Shown here: positions 1 to 11,285 of the stretch, piece by piece
How positions within the stretch are numbered: the first letter of the stretch is position 1
Layout: each line of letters begins with the position of its first letter
Source of the DNA: Ganoderma boninense
Lineage: Eukaryota; Basidiomycota; Agaricomycetes; Polyporales; Polyporaceae
Reading direction: 5' to 3'
DNA: 64,000 nt
Assembly (NCBI GenBank): GCA_002900995.3
Contig: CM035307.1
Location: forward strand, 3,534,001 to 3,598,000
Made by a program: the position numbers and the translations under genes
The notes under the pieces: generated by a model
What the model was told of the DNA's origin: nothing
Database searches by the model: none
What the model saw: only the letters and a program-made list of their open reading frames with translations

Positions 1-1004
1 ACTCCCTTCCCAGCTACGTAGTAGCGGAATTGACGGCAAAGCAGCTATGCAAATACATGGATTATAGTGTAAGCGCCTCGCCTGAGCGACAACTACGTGA
101 ATACACGCCTACGTATCAATATACGCCCAAATGTAACCTTTCTGGACCGACGGCCTTACTACGACCGAAGCTCCGGTGAAACCTCATCGTGACGACTCGG
201 CCGGCTGTAGCTTCAACTTGCCTTCCGCGCTCACCGTTCATAGCGACCGTCACGTTCTGAGGCCGTGAGAGTCGAGACGTTCATGACTGGCTGGGGGGGA
301 TAGTGCTTCGAGCGCATCGCTTTGTACTTACTTATGGGATGCTCAGGTGCTGCGGTCTTCCGCAGGTCATGCTTGGAACCGCTGAACACCGGGATCTATT
401 CTTGGTAACTCGCGTTATCGACTGGGCAACCCGACCTCGGCACTCGGGAATACCTTGTGATCTCGACATCAGTTACTTATCACTCTCACCTCACCATTTG
501 GCTGGATACCGGAGAACATGGATCTTGTTTGCGAATTCCTCGCGAACTGCAAGCTGTGAGGGGAGCCACATGGCTCCCCGGCGTCTCCGGAGCAAAACCA
601 ACATGGCCAGGGAGCCTTCCTGCCCTTTTGTCCCTGATACCCAACTGATACAGTCTGGTGACAACTCGCCCTTCGCGACGTGATCCTCCTTTGTGTGCTT
701 GCGGCTCGTCGAATCCCGTATCTGCAATCTCGGTTCTTGTGCAGTTCTGTTCTGCCGTCGTCAGTCATGGAACAGAAGCTCAGCCATCATTGGAGTATCG
801 CCCACCACGCTCGTCGTCGGACTCTCCCCAGCCGCTTGTCAGCCACATGAACTACCACATTTCGCGCCCGGATATCCGCCGCGTGAAGGGGTTCGCTGAT
901 GTATATATTGCCGCAAGGTCGACGACTTTCCTACCTTGTGTCGACCGCGGCTCCCCCAATCCCCCACCTCACCCCACGCCGCCCGCACTAGGGCAACGGC
1001 CACC
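1..1004. other. intergenic region upstream of the carboxypeptidase
   Basis: No convincing gene is visible. Open frames here are short, overlap on both strands and lack recognisable motifs. The last 120 bases before the carboxypeptidase start are C-rich and carry a TATA-like element, so this part is probably promoter and 5' leader. Confidence 0.5.
902..908 (+). promoter_or_regulatory. possible TATA element of the carboxypeptidase gene
   Basis: The string TATATAT lies about 100 bases upstream of the chosen ATG at 1005, a usual distance for a fungal TATA box followed by a leader of roughly 60-70 bases. This rests on position and sequence only. Confidence 0.35.
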
Positions 1005-2782
1005 ATGCTACTCAGACCCACGGTCTTTACTTCGCTGCTGGCAGTCTTGCCTGTGGCCACCGTTCTCGGTGGCCAGATCCCTGTCATCGAGAATGTCATT
1101 GGCGGCACCGCCGTTGGCGCTCTCCTCGACGATGCTAAGGTCACAATTGCAAATGTTCAGCCTGCTGCTACCACCCCGGGCAAGCTTCGCGTCACCGAGA
1201 ACAGTGGCGTCTGCGAGACTACCGATGGCGTGTACCAGGCGTCTGGCTATGGTGACCTTACTGCGAACGAGAGCATCTTCTTCTGGTTCTTCGCGGCGCG
1301 CAATAACCCGGACACTGCCCCCCTTTCAGTCTGGCTCAACGGTGGTGTAAGTGCAACTCCGAGGAACTTGGAGAACGTGTGTGGCTCACTGACTATCATT
1401 GGATTAACAATAGCCTGGTAGTTCGAGTATGATCGGTCTCTTCCAAGAGAACGGTCCCTGCAGGATCAAGAACGATAGCAGTGGGGTGTCCCTCAACCCC
1501 AACTCCTGGAACGAGGTTTCCAACATGTGAGCTCCCATCCCGTATCGCAGGTATGTGATGACTGACACGATTTCCGGCACAGGCTCTACATTGACCAACC
1601 TGTCGGCGTTGGCTTTTCTCACGGCACCATGAACGTCGGGACTTCGCAGGAAGCCGCGTCTGATTTCTGGCACTTCCTCCAGATCTTCTTCGCAGACGAG
1701 AGGTTCTCCAAGTATCAGCAGAACGAGTTTGCCATCTGGACCGAGTCATATGGCGGCCACTACGGTCCCACCTTTGCTGCGTACGTCCATACGCTCGTCC
1801 AAAGACACATGGTCATACTTACCGACCGGATCATCCAGTTACCTTCTCGAACAGAATGCTGGCATTGCTAACGGCACCGTCACTGGCACCCCTATCAACT
1901 TGAAGTTCCTTGGGGTTGGTGATGGTCTCACGGTACGCTCGGTTCTTACAAATACTCCCAGCAACGTTTTCTCACTTTGAATACGTAGGATCCCCTCTCT
2001 CAGTACCCCGGCTACATCTCATATGCGGCTTCGAACCCGTACCACGCCCTTGTCTCGTCATCAACCATTAAGCGCGCCAACACGTCCTGGTCCGAGTCGG
2101 GCGGTTGCAAGGACCAGATCACGAGCTGCTACAATACGGGCAGCACGACCACATGCTCCAACGCGCAGACCTTCTGCAACAACAATATTCTGTCACCGCT
2201 TGCCGGCAATTGGGACGTGTACTACGTGCCCACCGAGAACCCCGACCCCTACCCGCCCGATCTCACCGCGTACCTGTCTGACAGCGACCTGATGAGCCGT
2301 ATCGGCGCTGAGTCAGACTGGGAGGAAACGAATGTCCGCGTGTACTCCAACTTCGCAGAGACGGGCGATTGGATGCACAACTCACGCCCGAACCTCGAGA
2401 CGATAATCAACGCAGGCGTGCGCACGCTAGTGTACGACGGCGACGCGGACTTCATCCTCAACTTCAACGGTGTCGAGGCGATGGTCGACGCGCTCCAGAC
2501 TAAGTTCAGCGACGAATACGCGCAGCAGAAGTTCACAAATTACACCGTCAAGGGCGTTGCCACCGGTCTTTTCAAGAACGCTGGCACCTTCTCCTACGTC
2601 CGTATATTTGGAGCGTGAGTTGCACTTTCATGATTCTGTTCCAGAAACACGCGAGGAGCTAATAGGGCGTTTGCAGTGGCCACGAGGTTCCCGCTTACAC
2701 TTGGGGCTCGCTTTCCACCGGGGAGGCGGCACTCCAATTCTTCTCCCAGATCATGAGCAACTCAAGCCTGTCCTCGACGTAG
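1005..2782 (+). CDS. secreted serine carboxypeptidase (peptidase family S10)
   Basis: Six exons: 1005-1346, 1414-1526, 1583-1780, 1839-1932, 1989-2614, 2677-2782, giving 492 residues in a closed frame. The start sits in a good CACC-ATG context and begins a hydrophobic signal peptide of about 22 residues. S10 hallmarks appear in order: NGGPGSSS after the first intron (oxyanion region), the nucleophile motif ESYGGHYGP with Ser about residue 207, the aspartate region [10 protein letters not shown], and the C-terminal GHEVPAY with the catalytic His about residue 460. Family members remove C-terminal residues from peptides at acid pH in the vacuole or outside the cell; the signal peptide with no membrane anchor suggests secretion, a common trait in wood-decay fungi. 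All introns are 56-67 nt GT-AG. Family assignment is firm; substrate preference cannot be read. Confidence 0.95.
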
Positions 2783-3034
2783 GCGTAGCCTGCCCTGATC
2801 ACACGGACTCGTTTCGAGACTCTCACCCACTGTACTCCTGTAACGATTAGATTATGTATCACCTTATGGAATACACTCACCGCCGTACCATCACAGGTTG
2901 CCAAGCGTTATCCGTGTACCCTGGCAGTCTACAAGTAACCGTCAGATCACCTCCTTGTTATGTGGAGTGCAAAGTTGCACGAAGACACGAATAGATCCTT
3001 CCACATGCCCCACCACCTTTCGAGCAAGTTCAAA

Positions 3035-3541
3035 CTACGCACAATGCTGGGAAACAGAAACATTAGGGAATCTATCGCGCCGGGCGTACGCGCGGTTCTC
3101 AGCAGCAAAAGTGCTGAATTCCTCTTCGAGCGCCACCACATCCTTGAGTACGACCATCTTCAGCCTGTCCAACTCCTGGATGACCGCATACACCCAACGG
3201 CTGCATTCTCCAAATGTGTCGTTGTCTGGCGCAGGGACCGCAGAAGCGGCCTTTCGGAGATCCTCGACCGCGATGGGTCCCGCGGAGACATCATGGATCT
3301 TGAGGAGCGACGAGAGGAACATGTCGCCCTCGATCTTCTGGACTCGATGTTGGTACATCCAGCTGGGCGATATGTTCCGATCGATTCTGATGTGGACAAG
3401 GTCCCCCGACCGAGCATCCACGGGCAGAATCAAGCCAACGTGTGGCGCGCGAGCTTGGGTGAAGCCGGCGATGTACAATGACCCTGGGTTGAAGCTGGCG
3501 GCGGAGATGGCAGGCCCGGACGGTGACTCCATGCTACCCAA
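3035..3541 (-). CDS. small conserved fungal protein of unknown function
   Basis: An uninterrupted 168-residue frame reads from an ATG at 3541 leftwards. It begins with about 35 residues including SLYIAGFTQARAPHVGLIL, then a beta-rich stretch (VHIRIDRN..PSWMYQHRVQ) and ends with CSRWVYAVIQELDRL and a charged helix. The layout resembles small basidiomycete proteins (DUF6914-like), a comparison made from memory. Composition is protein-like, and the overlapping 276-residue frame on the other strand lacks such order, so this strand was chosen. A further 3' exon cannot be excluded because the frame ends shortly after the helix. It is convergent with the carboxypeptidase. Function unknown. Confidence 0.6.
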   Translation of the reverse strand: MGSMESPSGPAISAASFNPGSLYIAGFTQARAPHVGLILPVDARSGDLVHIRIDRNISPSWMYQHRVQKIEGDMFLSSLLKIHDVSAGPIAVEDLRKAASAVPAPDNDTFGECSRWVYAVIQELDRLKMVVLKDVVALEEEFSTFAAENRAYARRDRFPNVSVSQHCA

Positions 3542-3826
3542 ACATGCATGTCAGCTGTGGTGCTTTTACGGTGAGGGACGATGCGCACGTATACGTGACT
3601 TCTGTTCCGTAGTCCAGTCCTGTGATGAGCGCCCTGTTGAAGGTTACCTGAAGCTTTGTCGGAGTCGGAGAGCCAACTGCACGCTCCGCCAACATCGTCT
3701 ACTCAGCGTCGTTTACTTGTCACCGTAGCTCGTCGAGCCGTGGCCAAAAAGAAGGTTGGGGTCATCCTGTCATCAAAATGTTCGAGTCGCCGTCTAACGT
3801 TCCGTTCATCCTCAGCAGCAGTCATC

Positions 3827-4702
3827 ATGCCCGTTGCATTTGCGCACGCCGTTATCCGCATTCTCCTCCGCTTTTGGCCTGTGCGGTTCAAGCCATTCCT
3901 TTATGAACAGCTGGAGAAGGCCAGTACTCGCAACGGCCACAACCTATACACTAGCATCTTCCGTCTGCCCTTCAACCTCGTCCTCAAATCCGCGCTTGAA
4001 ACTACACCCAACGAGGCACGCGGTCTGCTAGTCGCTGGATCCATACATGGAGTGCACGTTCCTCTCCTCATCGACCATGTCTCGACAAACAGCGGCTCTT
4101 ACACCCTTATGACCTGGATCGATGGAGACTGCTGCTCCGATATATGGGAATCCCTCAACCCGACTGACAAGACACGCATCGTGTCGGAACTACGTTCGCA
4201 AATTCATGCCATGAGACAACAGACCGCGGGACGCTCTCGTTCAATATGCGCTACCACTGGTGATTTCATTTCTGACCCTCGTATTCCCTGGGTCAGAGAG
4301 GAGCCTTGCATCTTCTCGTCACCCAGCGACTTTTTCAAGCAGGTGTGGATTGGACTCGATTTCCCGCACCTCCGCGAAACCGTCAAACCCGTCATCCAGC
4401 CACTTGTGGATCGAGAAGACACACCCATTGTCTTCTGTCATGGGGACATATTGCCGAAGAACCTGATCTTGCCAGGCGGTCTTGCGCGGTGGAGGTCTGG
4501 GTCCACCCCCGTGTTTCTCATCGATTGGGAGTACTCGGGTTGGATGCCTCTGCCATGGGAGGCCCTCAAAGCCACATGGCTCGTATGCGACCGTGATGAA
4601 GAGGAATGGTACAGGATGATGCAGGACGTTTTCCCAGAATCTTCAATAGAGTTGGAGGCAGACTGGCTTTGGAGGACCAAGTCACGCATTCCCATCCTGT
4701 AA
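3827..4702 (+). CDS. aminoglycoside phosphotransferase-like kinase (APH family)
   Basis: A single exon encodes 291 residues from the ATG at 3827; an in-frame ATG at 3656 would add 57 low-complexity basic residues and is considered less likely. The fold markers of the APH/choline-kinase family are visible: a lysine in LVLKSA for ATP, a hinge-like TLMTWIDGD, the catalytic loop FCHGDILPKNLIL (Asp as base, Asn for metal) and the metal-binding LIDWEYSGW. Such genes are strongly expanded in basidiomycetes, and most are small-molecule kinases of unknown substrate rather than antibiotic resistance enzymes. No partner genes nearby indicate a substrate. Confidence 0.85.
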   Translation: MPVAFAHAVIRILLRFWPVRFKPFLYEQLEKASTRNGHNLYTSIFRLPFNLVLKSALETTPNEARGLLVAGSIHGVHVPLLIDHVSTNSGSYTLMTWIDGDCCSDIWESLNPTDKTRIVSELRSQIHAMRQQTAGRSRSICATTGDFISDPRIPWVREEPCIFSSPSDFFKQVWIGLDFPHLRETVKPVIQPLVDREDTPIVFCHGDILPKNLILPGGLARWRSGSTPVFLIDWEYSGWMPLPWEALKATWLVCDRDEEEWYRMMQDVFPESSIELEADWLWRTKSRIPIL

Positions 4703-4828
4703 CCACCCTCGTTCATGTAGCCGACCCCATCCAAACAAGCGTTTCCGTGACGGGGCCCTGATCCACTTTCGAAAAGGATCGCGTCGCGGTGACTACCCCG
4801 ACGTGCAGCTTCCCGAAAGAGAAAAAAG

Positions 4829-4937
4829 ACCCTTCCACGAGGGAAGGGTTTCCCCGAAGGGAGGTGGCTGCAACGAATTGAGCCACCGCTCCCGGCGAAG
4901 GGAGGATCTTTAGCCTCCGTGTCTCCACCCACGGAGG
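4829..4937. repeat. three consecutive hairpins
   Basis: Three perfect stem-loops follow one another: ACCCTTCC/GGAAGGGT (4829-4849), GTGGCT/AGCCAC (4864-4886) and CCTCCGTG/CACGGAGG (4914-4937). The clustering within 110 bases suggests a structured RNA or a transposon end, but no known RNA family was recognised. Confidence 0.45.
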
Positions 4938-5133
4938 GCCCCCGAAGGTTGGCGCATGCTACAACGCCTCCGAGAAGACGCTGCAGACTTTGCCGACACG
5001 CACCGGACGTGTGGCTCCAGAGCACGGAACCGCAGAACGAGGCTCAGCAAGGCCTGAAGGCACGAAGCCCCCAAACCCCACCTCCTCCCGCCCCGCGGCC
5101 CACGGACCGACTAAGACCCAGAGCTTGGGACGA

Positions 5134-5379
5134 GGCCTAAAAGGTGGCAAGGCTCCGTACCCCGCCCCTCCCCTGGAACCCCAGCCGGCCGGCCCTTGTC
5201 GTGCTTGAGGAACGGAGGTCCAACCGGGGAGAGGAGAGTGATGCAAGGCCTAAAAGGTGGCGAGGCTCCGTACCTCACACCCCCTCAACCCCCACGGCTG
5301 GTTGTCCCCGCTGGCCTAGAGGACCCGACAACAAAAGAAGAACTGGGCCAGAGGCCTAAAAGGTGGCGAGGCTCCGTAC
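5134..5379. repeat. three copies of a 27-bp repeat core
   Basis: The core beginning GGCCTAAAAGGTGGC and ending GGCTCCGTAC occurs at 5134-5160, 5247-5273 and 5353-5379; the first copy differs from the other two at one base. Copies are spaced 113 and 106 bases apart, as in a decayed tandem repeat with a unit near 110 bp. A weaker match begins near 5050. Origin unknown. Confidence 0.7.
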
Positions 5380-6247
5380 CCCGGACCCAGCCCCCCTCGC
5401 ATTGCCGGACCCCATCGTCAGCCTCGAGAAGTCTTGAAGTGTGTCGGTCGAGTCGTCGTCGAGTCTTGATGCGCGGTCGAGTCTTGATGCTTGAGGCGAA
5501 CCTGTTAGAAGTCAACGCACACAGTCCTAGTCCCGGAACAACATCACGACCAGCGCGACACAGTCAGAACACACAGCGAAGCACGAGTCCTGGAGCAACA
5601 ATACGAGCGCGAAGCGTCCCAGTCCCAAACGAACAACGAGGAACACAAGGCCGAGTCACGAGGCGACAGAGGAAACGACCGGAGCACGGAACACAGACAC
5701 AACACCATCTACAACAACACCCCCGACGCGGGAGACCAGGGTCCTCAGGGCGATCAACTCCCTCGCCCAGCCTCACCAACGCCAATCCGTCGGCTCTGTC
5801 GGCTCTGGTCGAAGGGCTTGCTGGTCGTCTTGAGGGTCGTCTTGAGGGTCGGTCGAGGGGCTCTGCGGGTGAGGAACGACAACAGCACAAGCACCATGGA
5901 AGAAGAGCCACACGAGACCCCCTTGGGCGGACCTCATCGCCGCGATCAACGGGGTCATGACTCCCTCCCACGGACAACTTGGCCACACCTGTCGGGTATA
6001 CCTCACGAGCCCCCAGGGTCCATGGTCTTCGGCGCGCGCTTGATGTTCGAGGATCTGTCGTCTTGAGGGTCGGTCGTCCGGGCGGGGAAGGAACAGAGGG
6101 GTGGAGATCAACAGCGTGAACCTCTAGGTTCATATACGCCGACTGAGTGATCGAGGCTGACGCGGAAGCCGCTGGCTGACATCGATCTGCTGCTAGCAAC
6201 CATGGTCAACCATGATCGTTTGGCTGCCCGGCGGGCCCGTTCACAAG

Positions 6248-6281
6248 CAAGGACGTGACAGTGGGCCCCTTCACGTCCTTG
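6248..6281. repeat. 11-bp perfect inverted repeat
   Basis: Arms CAAGGACGTGA and TCACGTCCTTG are separated by 12 bases. It lies just downstream of the SEC63 stop (which reads leftwards from 6444), so it could be part of its 3' region or of the repetitive block. Confidence 0.5.
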
Positions 6282-6443
6282 GCTCTGAACAGTGAGGTTG
6301 GCCGAGCGATCGCGGAGGCTGGCTGTACGTCTTCGTCACTTGATGTTGCAATGCACAATATTTCGCGATGGCCAAACTCTGTAAACGCTCCACGCAGTAC
6401 AATAATAACTTAGATTCCTAAACCCGCAAGGGAACGCACTGAA

Positions 6444-8858
6444 CTAGTCGCTGTCGCTATCGCTACTGCTGTCGTCGTCTCCCTTCTCCTCCTCATCGTC
6501 ATCCGTGCTGCTCTCGTCATCCTCTTCCTCCTCCTCTTCCTCTGGCCGCTTCTTGACGGAGCCCCCACGCATGAGTGCCATTTGCCCAGCGAGCGAGTCC
6601 TCCTCAGGGTCCGAGATGTCGTCGTCATTCGCGTCCTCCGCATCCAGGACAGCGGGGTCATCGATCTTGAGCACGACGTCCCGGGAGTCCTCGTCGCCGA
6701 CAAAGGTGTCGCTGATGACGACGACCTTCCATGTGAACAAGCCAACGTTCTGCGGCGCCTGGAACTGGATCTTGTACGACCGGTAGTCGGTACCGCGCGC
6801 CATGGGAACATCGGTGATCTTCAGAGGAGGCACGACAACCTTGTTAGACTTCACATCTGCGAGCACAATCCACCATGACGGCTTTCGGTTCTGGACAAGT
6901 GGAAGTTGAGGCTATGTCATGTTTGATACTGGGAGCATAGGACTTACCGCGGGCCAGTAAGGGGCATGCGCGTACTGGCTAGAGTACTCGCCGGTAGGAA
7001 GGTCCTCCGTGTCTTTCTTGCTCAGCAAGAACTCATGGTCTCGTTTCTCGTTGCCCTTGCTCTCCTTCGAAACAGCAGATACCTTGCCATCCTTCTCAAG
7101 GGGCACCACCCGGAGCTTGACGAGCAAGTGCACGAACGAGCTAGGGGTGACGAAGCGCTCGCCGATGACCTTGAACGACGCATCGACGATCTCTGTTTGA
7201 CCGAGGCGCTCCAGCGCTTTCTGAGCGTTGCCAAGCTCGGAGGAGTCGGAGAGAGACGAGACGGCATCGGACAAGTCACCTGACTCGGACTTGGAAAGAG
7301 AGGCAGCGTCGGATGGCTGGATGCCGGGGAGCTGAGCCGCCCTGAGATCGACCTTACTCGGAAGAAGAGCTTGGGTGATGTATGCGTGGAGACGCATAGC
7401 AGCAATCGTTGGAAGGAGCCAGTTGCGTGACATGGTGATGTTTAGCATGGAGTTGAGAAGGGCAGGCGTTTGCAAGAGAATGGTAGTTTGTTCTAATACA
7501 CCAAATTGTCAGCGTGGAATCAATGAAAGAATTGAATTAACCGACCCTTTTGTAAAGCTGCATTCTGCACTGGCACACGGAGGAAGTGCGCATACAGCAA
7601 GATGAAAGCTCGTCTCCGGGTATCATGTTCGCCAGGAACAAACCCCGCTAGCCTCACGAGGTCCTCCCACTTGGCCGCAAGCTTCTCCTTGATTTGGGAC
7701 TCAAGTTGGTCAAGCTCGCTCTCGGACTTGCCAGCCTTAGAAATTTCGTTCTCGAAAGCCTTGCCAAGAGATGCAGTCACGTCGTCCATGCTAGATTCTT
7801 CTGAGAGTGTCTTGAAGAACGTGGCAGCGCTGCGGGCGTGAACACCATCCTTCGTCTTCTCCCTGTTTCCAAACCACCACCGGCCCTTTAGAAAGGTTAT
7901 CAGCCGACGGGGATCACATGTAGTTAACAAGTACATACCACGATGGCGGGGAGTGCACCACCAAAGATCACACCATACGCTGCGAGGACCCAAATGTTGT
8001 TGGCAACCCATGGCGGCAAAGCAAGGCCGGTTGTCACTTCCTGACGCCCATCGGGGTGACCGTACCTCTCCCAGTTTTCGCGAATAGTCTCATCGGTCAA
8101 TCTAAATGATACGTACTGAGCATATGCGTGCACTTGCGGAAGAGAATAACATACGACTTGTAGGCTTTCGTGATTTCTACGAATTTGGCCTCGACCATTT
8201 CCATGGTCTCGTTGACCGCAAGCTTCACTTTGTCCGGATGGCTGACAAAAACACATCAGGCATGAGAGAGGAGAGGCTATGGAATAGCTACACACAATTT
8301 ACGGGACAATTTCTTGTAGTGTGACTTGATGTCTTTGGTAGTCGCGCTCTAATGAGGCCCGGTGTGAGGATACTAATGGCTTGACGCGAGAGGGTGGAAT
8401 ATGAAAGCTTACGGTGCTGATATCTAGAATCTCGAATGGGTTATAGACCTTGGCGATGTTCTCTGTGGTCCAAATTTTGTACGCGAAGAAGGCCATTGTT
8501 GACCAGCCAACTAATATGACGAACGTTCTGACAAGATCACATCATGTCAAGGCAGATCAAGTCTGCAATCAAAATTCACACTCACCTTCTTCGCAGCTTC
8601 GGCGAGAGGAGAGAGCCCTTTTCGCGCTTGCGAATACGGTCACGCTGGGCGATGCAATGCTGGCACTCGCAACCGGAGAGTGAAGGGGGCTCTGTAACAG
8701 AGGTTGAGTGGGATTCGGACATGTCGGAGTTGAACGGAATATAACACACTGGACGTTGAGAAGGAGGCGAGCGTGTAGGGGACGAGGAAGACGGAGAGGA
8801 AGGTGAATACGAAGTACGCGACCATGTTACCGGTCTCGTCATAGTTCTGTTTGGCCAT
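6444..8858 (-). CDS. SEC63: ER translocon component Sec63 (DnaJ-type)
   Basis: Nine exons (8858-8750, 8691-8586, 8527-8413, 8348-8296, 8241-8155, 8101-7939, 7885-7546, 7492-6948, 6890-6444) total exactly 655 codons (654 residues), close to the yeast protein. Features in order: an N-terminal membrane segment (YFVFTFLSVFLVPY), a CxC..C pair, a second membrane segment (GWSTMAFFAYKIW), a J domain with SRKFHPDK, a third segment near IWVLAAYGVIFGG, the long cytosolic Sec63/Brl region, and a strongly acidic C-terminus (repeated Glu, Asp, Ser). Sec63 recruits and stimulates the lumenal Hsp70 BiP at the Sec61 channel for post-translational import; the acidic tail binds Sec62 in yeast. It is divergent from coilin, sharing about 310 bases of promoter. 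No frame break. Confidence 0.96.
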
Positions 8859-9168
8859 GGTGGCCGGCGTGAGCTGGTATCAAGTGTTCGTGGCTAGAGT
8901 ACAGCGAGCGGGGCCCCGAGGAAGTGACAAGAGGAGACAAAGAGCGAGAGAGGAACACGTCGAGCTTGAGGTGGCAGAGCAAGAGGAGAGTCGATCGCTG
9001 TCCGAGGACGTGGCTGCTAGCGCATACATTGCGCCTGCCACGTGAGCCCGCATCATCATCGGAAGTCGGGCGTCTATCTACTCCGCGCTCTGCAGTCTCA
9101 GCCTCTGCCCCTTCGACGTCCCCGCCCCGAGCACACTCCTGGATTCTCCAGCCACGCGTCGACTGGAC
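8859..9168. promoter_or_regulatory. shared divergent promoter of SEC63 and coilin
   Basis: A 310-base gap separates two ATGs that point away from each other, so it must hold both promoters. No clear TATA box was seen on either side. Confidence 0.5.
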
Positions 9169-11148
9169 ATGCGCGTGAAAGTCGAAAGTGTCGCGCCATT
9201 GCCCCATGTCAAGGCCTGGTTCAGCGCGCATGCCATCCCCACCGTACATGACCTCAAAACTGCCCTCTGCGCCGACCTCCTCCCCTTCAATGACGCTGGG
9301 GTGCGCCCACAAGACCTTATACTTCTCCTCGACGATTTCGAGCTTCTTGACTCGAGCCCTATCGACGTCGTACGCGATGGAGACCTGATAATGTACGTCC
9401 AGTCCATCTCTGTTCTTTCCTTCTCCCAACCAAGCTCCTCATAGTAGCTACCCGTTTCTCCCATAGTCTCAAAAGGGTTCATGCCCCTCCGCCACAAAAG
9501 CGAAAAGCGGCGCCTCAAGGTGAGTGTACGAAGCCAAAGCGATTATGTATTGTCGCCTGACGTTTGAGAAGACACCGGTAGTCCGGCTAGGAAGCGGTCC
9601 AAGGCGAACGACGGAAGAGCTCTTTCCAAAGCACCCGATGCAGCCCTCTCTGTTGCTCCTGCCCGCGTGAAGAGACGTGCACCACCCTCCTCCTCCGAGT
9701 CATCCACGGACTCTAGCTCTGACTCCGATTCTGAGCCAGAAAGCGACTCGTCCGACTCGGAGTCCAGTTCATCTGAATCAGAGTCCTCGTCGGACTCCGA
9801 TTCTTCAACGTCGTCGTCTTCAGGTTCCAGTGCACCGTCAGTTCAGGCATCGCGACAGAAGTCCTCCAAGAGCACCTCAAAATCTGGTTCCGCGGCGTCG
9901 AAAACGCTGGGAGCGACTCCCAAGTCGTGAGTGTTAATGTGTGTAGATTCCCTACATAAATGCTGACCTGTGCCTAAGAACTGCCTCCGGACCTCCTGTT
10001 CCTCCTGGACAGGGAAAGCCATCTACCCACAGTCGCAACCTACGCCGACGCCGTAGGAAGATGTACGAACGCCTCGTCCTCACTGCCGAACCGGCCAGCA
10101 TAAATGCGATACCTCTCGGCATCCGTGCACATACCCTCGAGCCTGCCCTCTCGACCGTGTCGACGCCTTCCGAGGAACGGGAACCTCAACAGTCCTCCAA
10201 GAAGGATCGAAAAGGCAAAGGGAGAGCTCAGGATGAAGAGGCAGAGGCCGAGCCACCGGTGTTCATGATGGCGTCCTTGTCGAACAAGAACAAGCGGCGC
10301 GGGTTCAAGGACGCGCTCACCCGCGGCGTCCCTCCAAAAATCACGTTCGCAGACACCGAGACAGCCCAGAGCGCGTCGAATGCTGGGCAGGGTAGCGCGG
10401 GCACGTCCCAGATGGACGCGGACGTGGACGCACTGGTCGTTGAGGCATCTTTGCGCGTGCAGGAGCAGGAAGCGACGCCCCAACGGACGCGACAGCCGCA
10501 GCGGCGGCTGATCCCGCCCTCGGAGAAGCAGGAGCTTGGGCAGCTGCCGCCGAACATGTTCGTCACGAGCGTGGACGTGGAGGAAGGCATGTGGCCGAAG
10601 CGGAAGAACAAGAAGAAGAAAAAGAAGGAACCGGTTGAGGAGAATTGGGAGCAGGAGGCGGACGAGACGTTCGAAGAGGGTCTTCCCTATGACGACGAGA
10701 GCGCTCAGGCGTTCTCCGCTGTCCAGACGAGCAATGCGAATGACGTTGCGGCTCAGCTCGGTCACGGAGAGGCTGTGGAGCGTGCTGTTATTGCGGCGCG
10801 ATGGGCTTCGTTGAGGAAGATTGCAGAGAAGTCTCAGGTGGCGGTCGGGACAGTTGTTGCATGGAAGGTGAGGTTTCTCGTACGTCCAGTTGGTGGCGCT
10901 TTCAGTGCTCACGTTGTTTGCTGTAGGCATTGGGCATCAACGTTGCGACACTAACTCCCGAGATGCTCTTGCACATCGCACGTGTTGTCCAGTGTGGTGA
11001 CCAGCTCGTTGTGGCGCAGATGGTTGAAGATGGTGCGGGGGAAGCATCTTTCGGAGGCGTAGTAGCCGACGAGGATGGGGAGGCGGAAGACATCTTCGAG
11101 TGGACAGACATCTTACAGGGCGACTGGCGGCTCGTTGCATCACGCTAA
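9169..11148 (+). CDS. coilin (Cajal body scaffold)
   Basis: Five exons: 9169-9392, 9467-9519, 9569-9926, 9979-10867, 10927-11148, giving 581 residues. The N-terminal about 90 residues (MRVKVES...VHDLKTALCADLL...DLILLLDDFELLDSSPIDVVRDGDLI) match the ubiquitin-like self-association domain of coilin. Then follow a basic linker, a long Ser/Asp/Glu tract (about residues 130-190), the basic SRNLRRRRRK motif, a lysine run (KKKKKK), and a C-terminal Tudor-like part of about 70 residues. Coilin organises Cajal bodies and snRNP/snoRNP maturation. The exon 3 acceptor could be three bases later without changing the frame. Identification rests on domain order; the middle is low complexity as usual. Confidence 0.85.
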
Positions 11149-11285
11149 TATCACCTTCGCGCGCATAATATGGACGCCATAACAATTCCCGCGAAACTGA
11201 AGGAGAAGACGCTACCAACTACATTGTACCCCCGCCACAAATCGACATATGAATGTACATGGCCCGATCCTTCAGCTACACATCC

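Larger units (their letters stand above)
4703..6443. other. gene-poor GC-rich block with repeats and hairpins
   Basis: About 1.7 kb without a credible gene between the APH-like kinase and SEC63. Its longest frames are Arg/Pro-rich and overlap one another in different frames. It contains three copies of a 27-bp core, three consecutive hairpins, a long hairpin near its right end and short direct repeats of CGTCTTGAGGGT at about 5826, 5838 and 6059. It looks like the remnant of a repetitive or transposed sequence, but no transposase, polymerase or paired terminal repeats were recognised. Confidence 0.5.

Noticed and set aside
2898..3728. 276-codon plus-strand frame
   Set aside because: It overlaps the small conserved minus-strand protein and the region before the APH-like kinase; composition is irregular.
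5196..5960. 254-codon Arg/Pro-rich frame in the repeat block
   Set aside because: It spans two of the tandem cores and lacks any domain; open only because of GC-rich composition.
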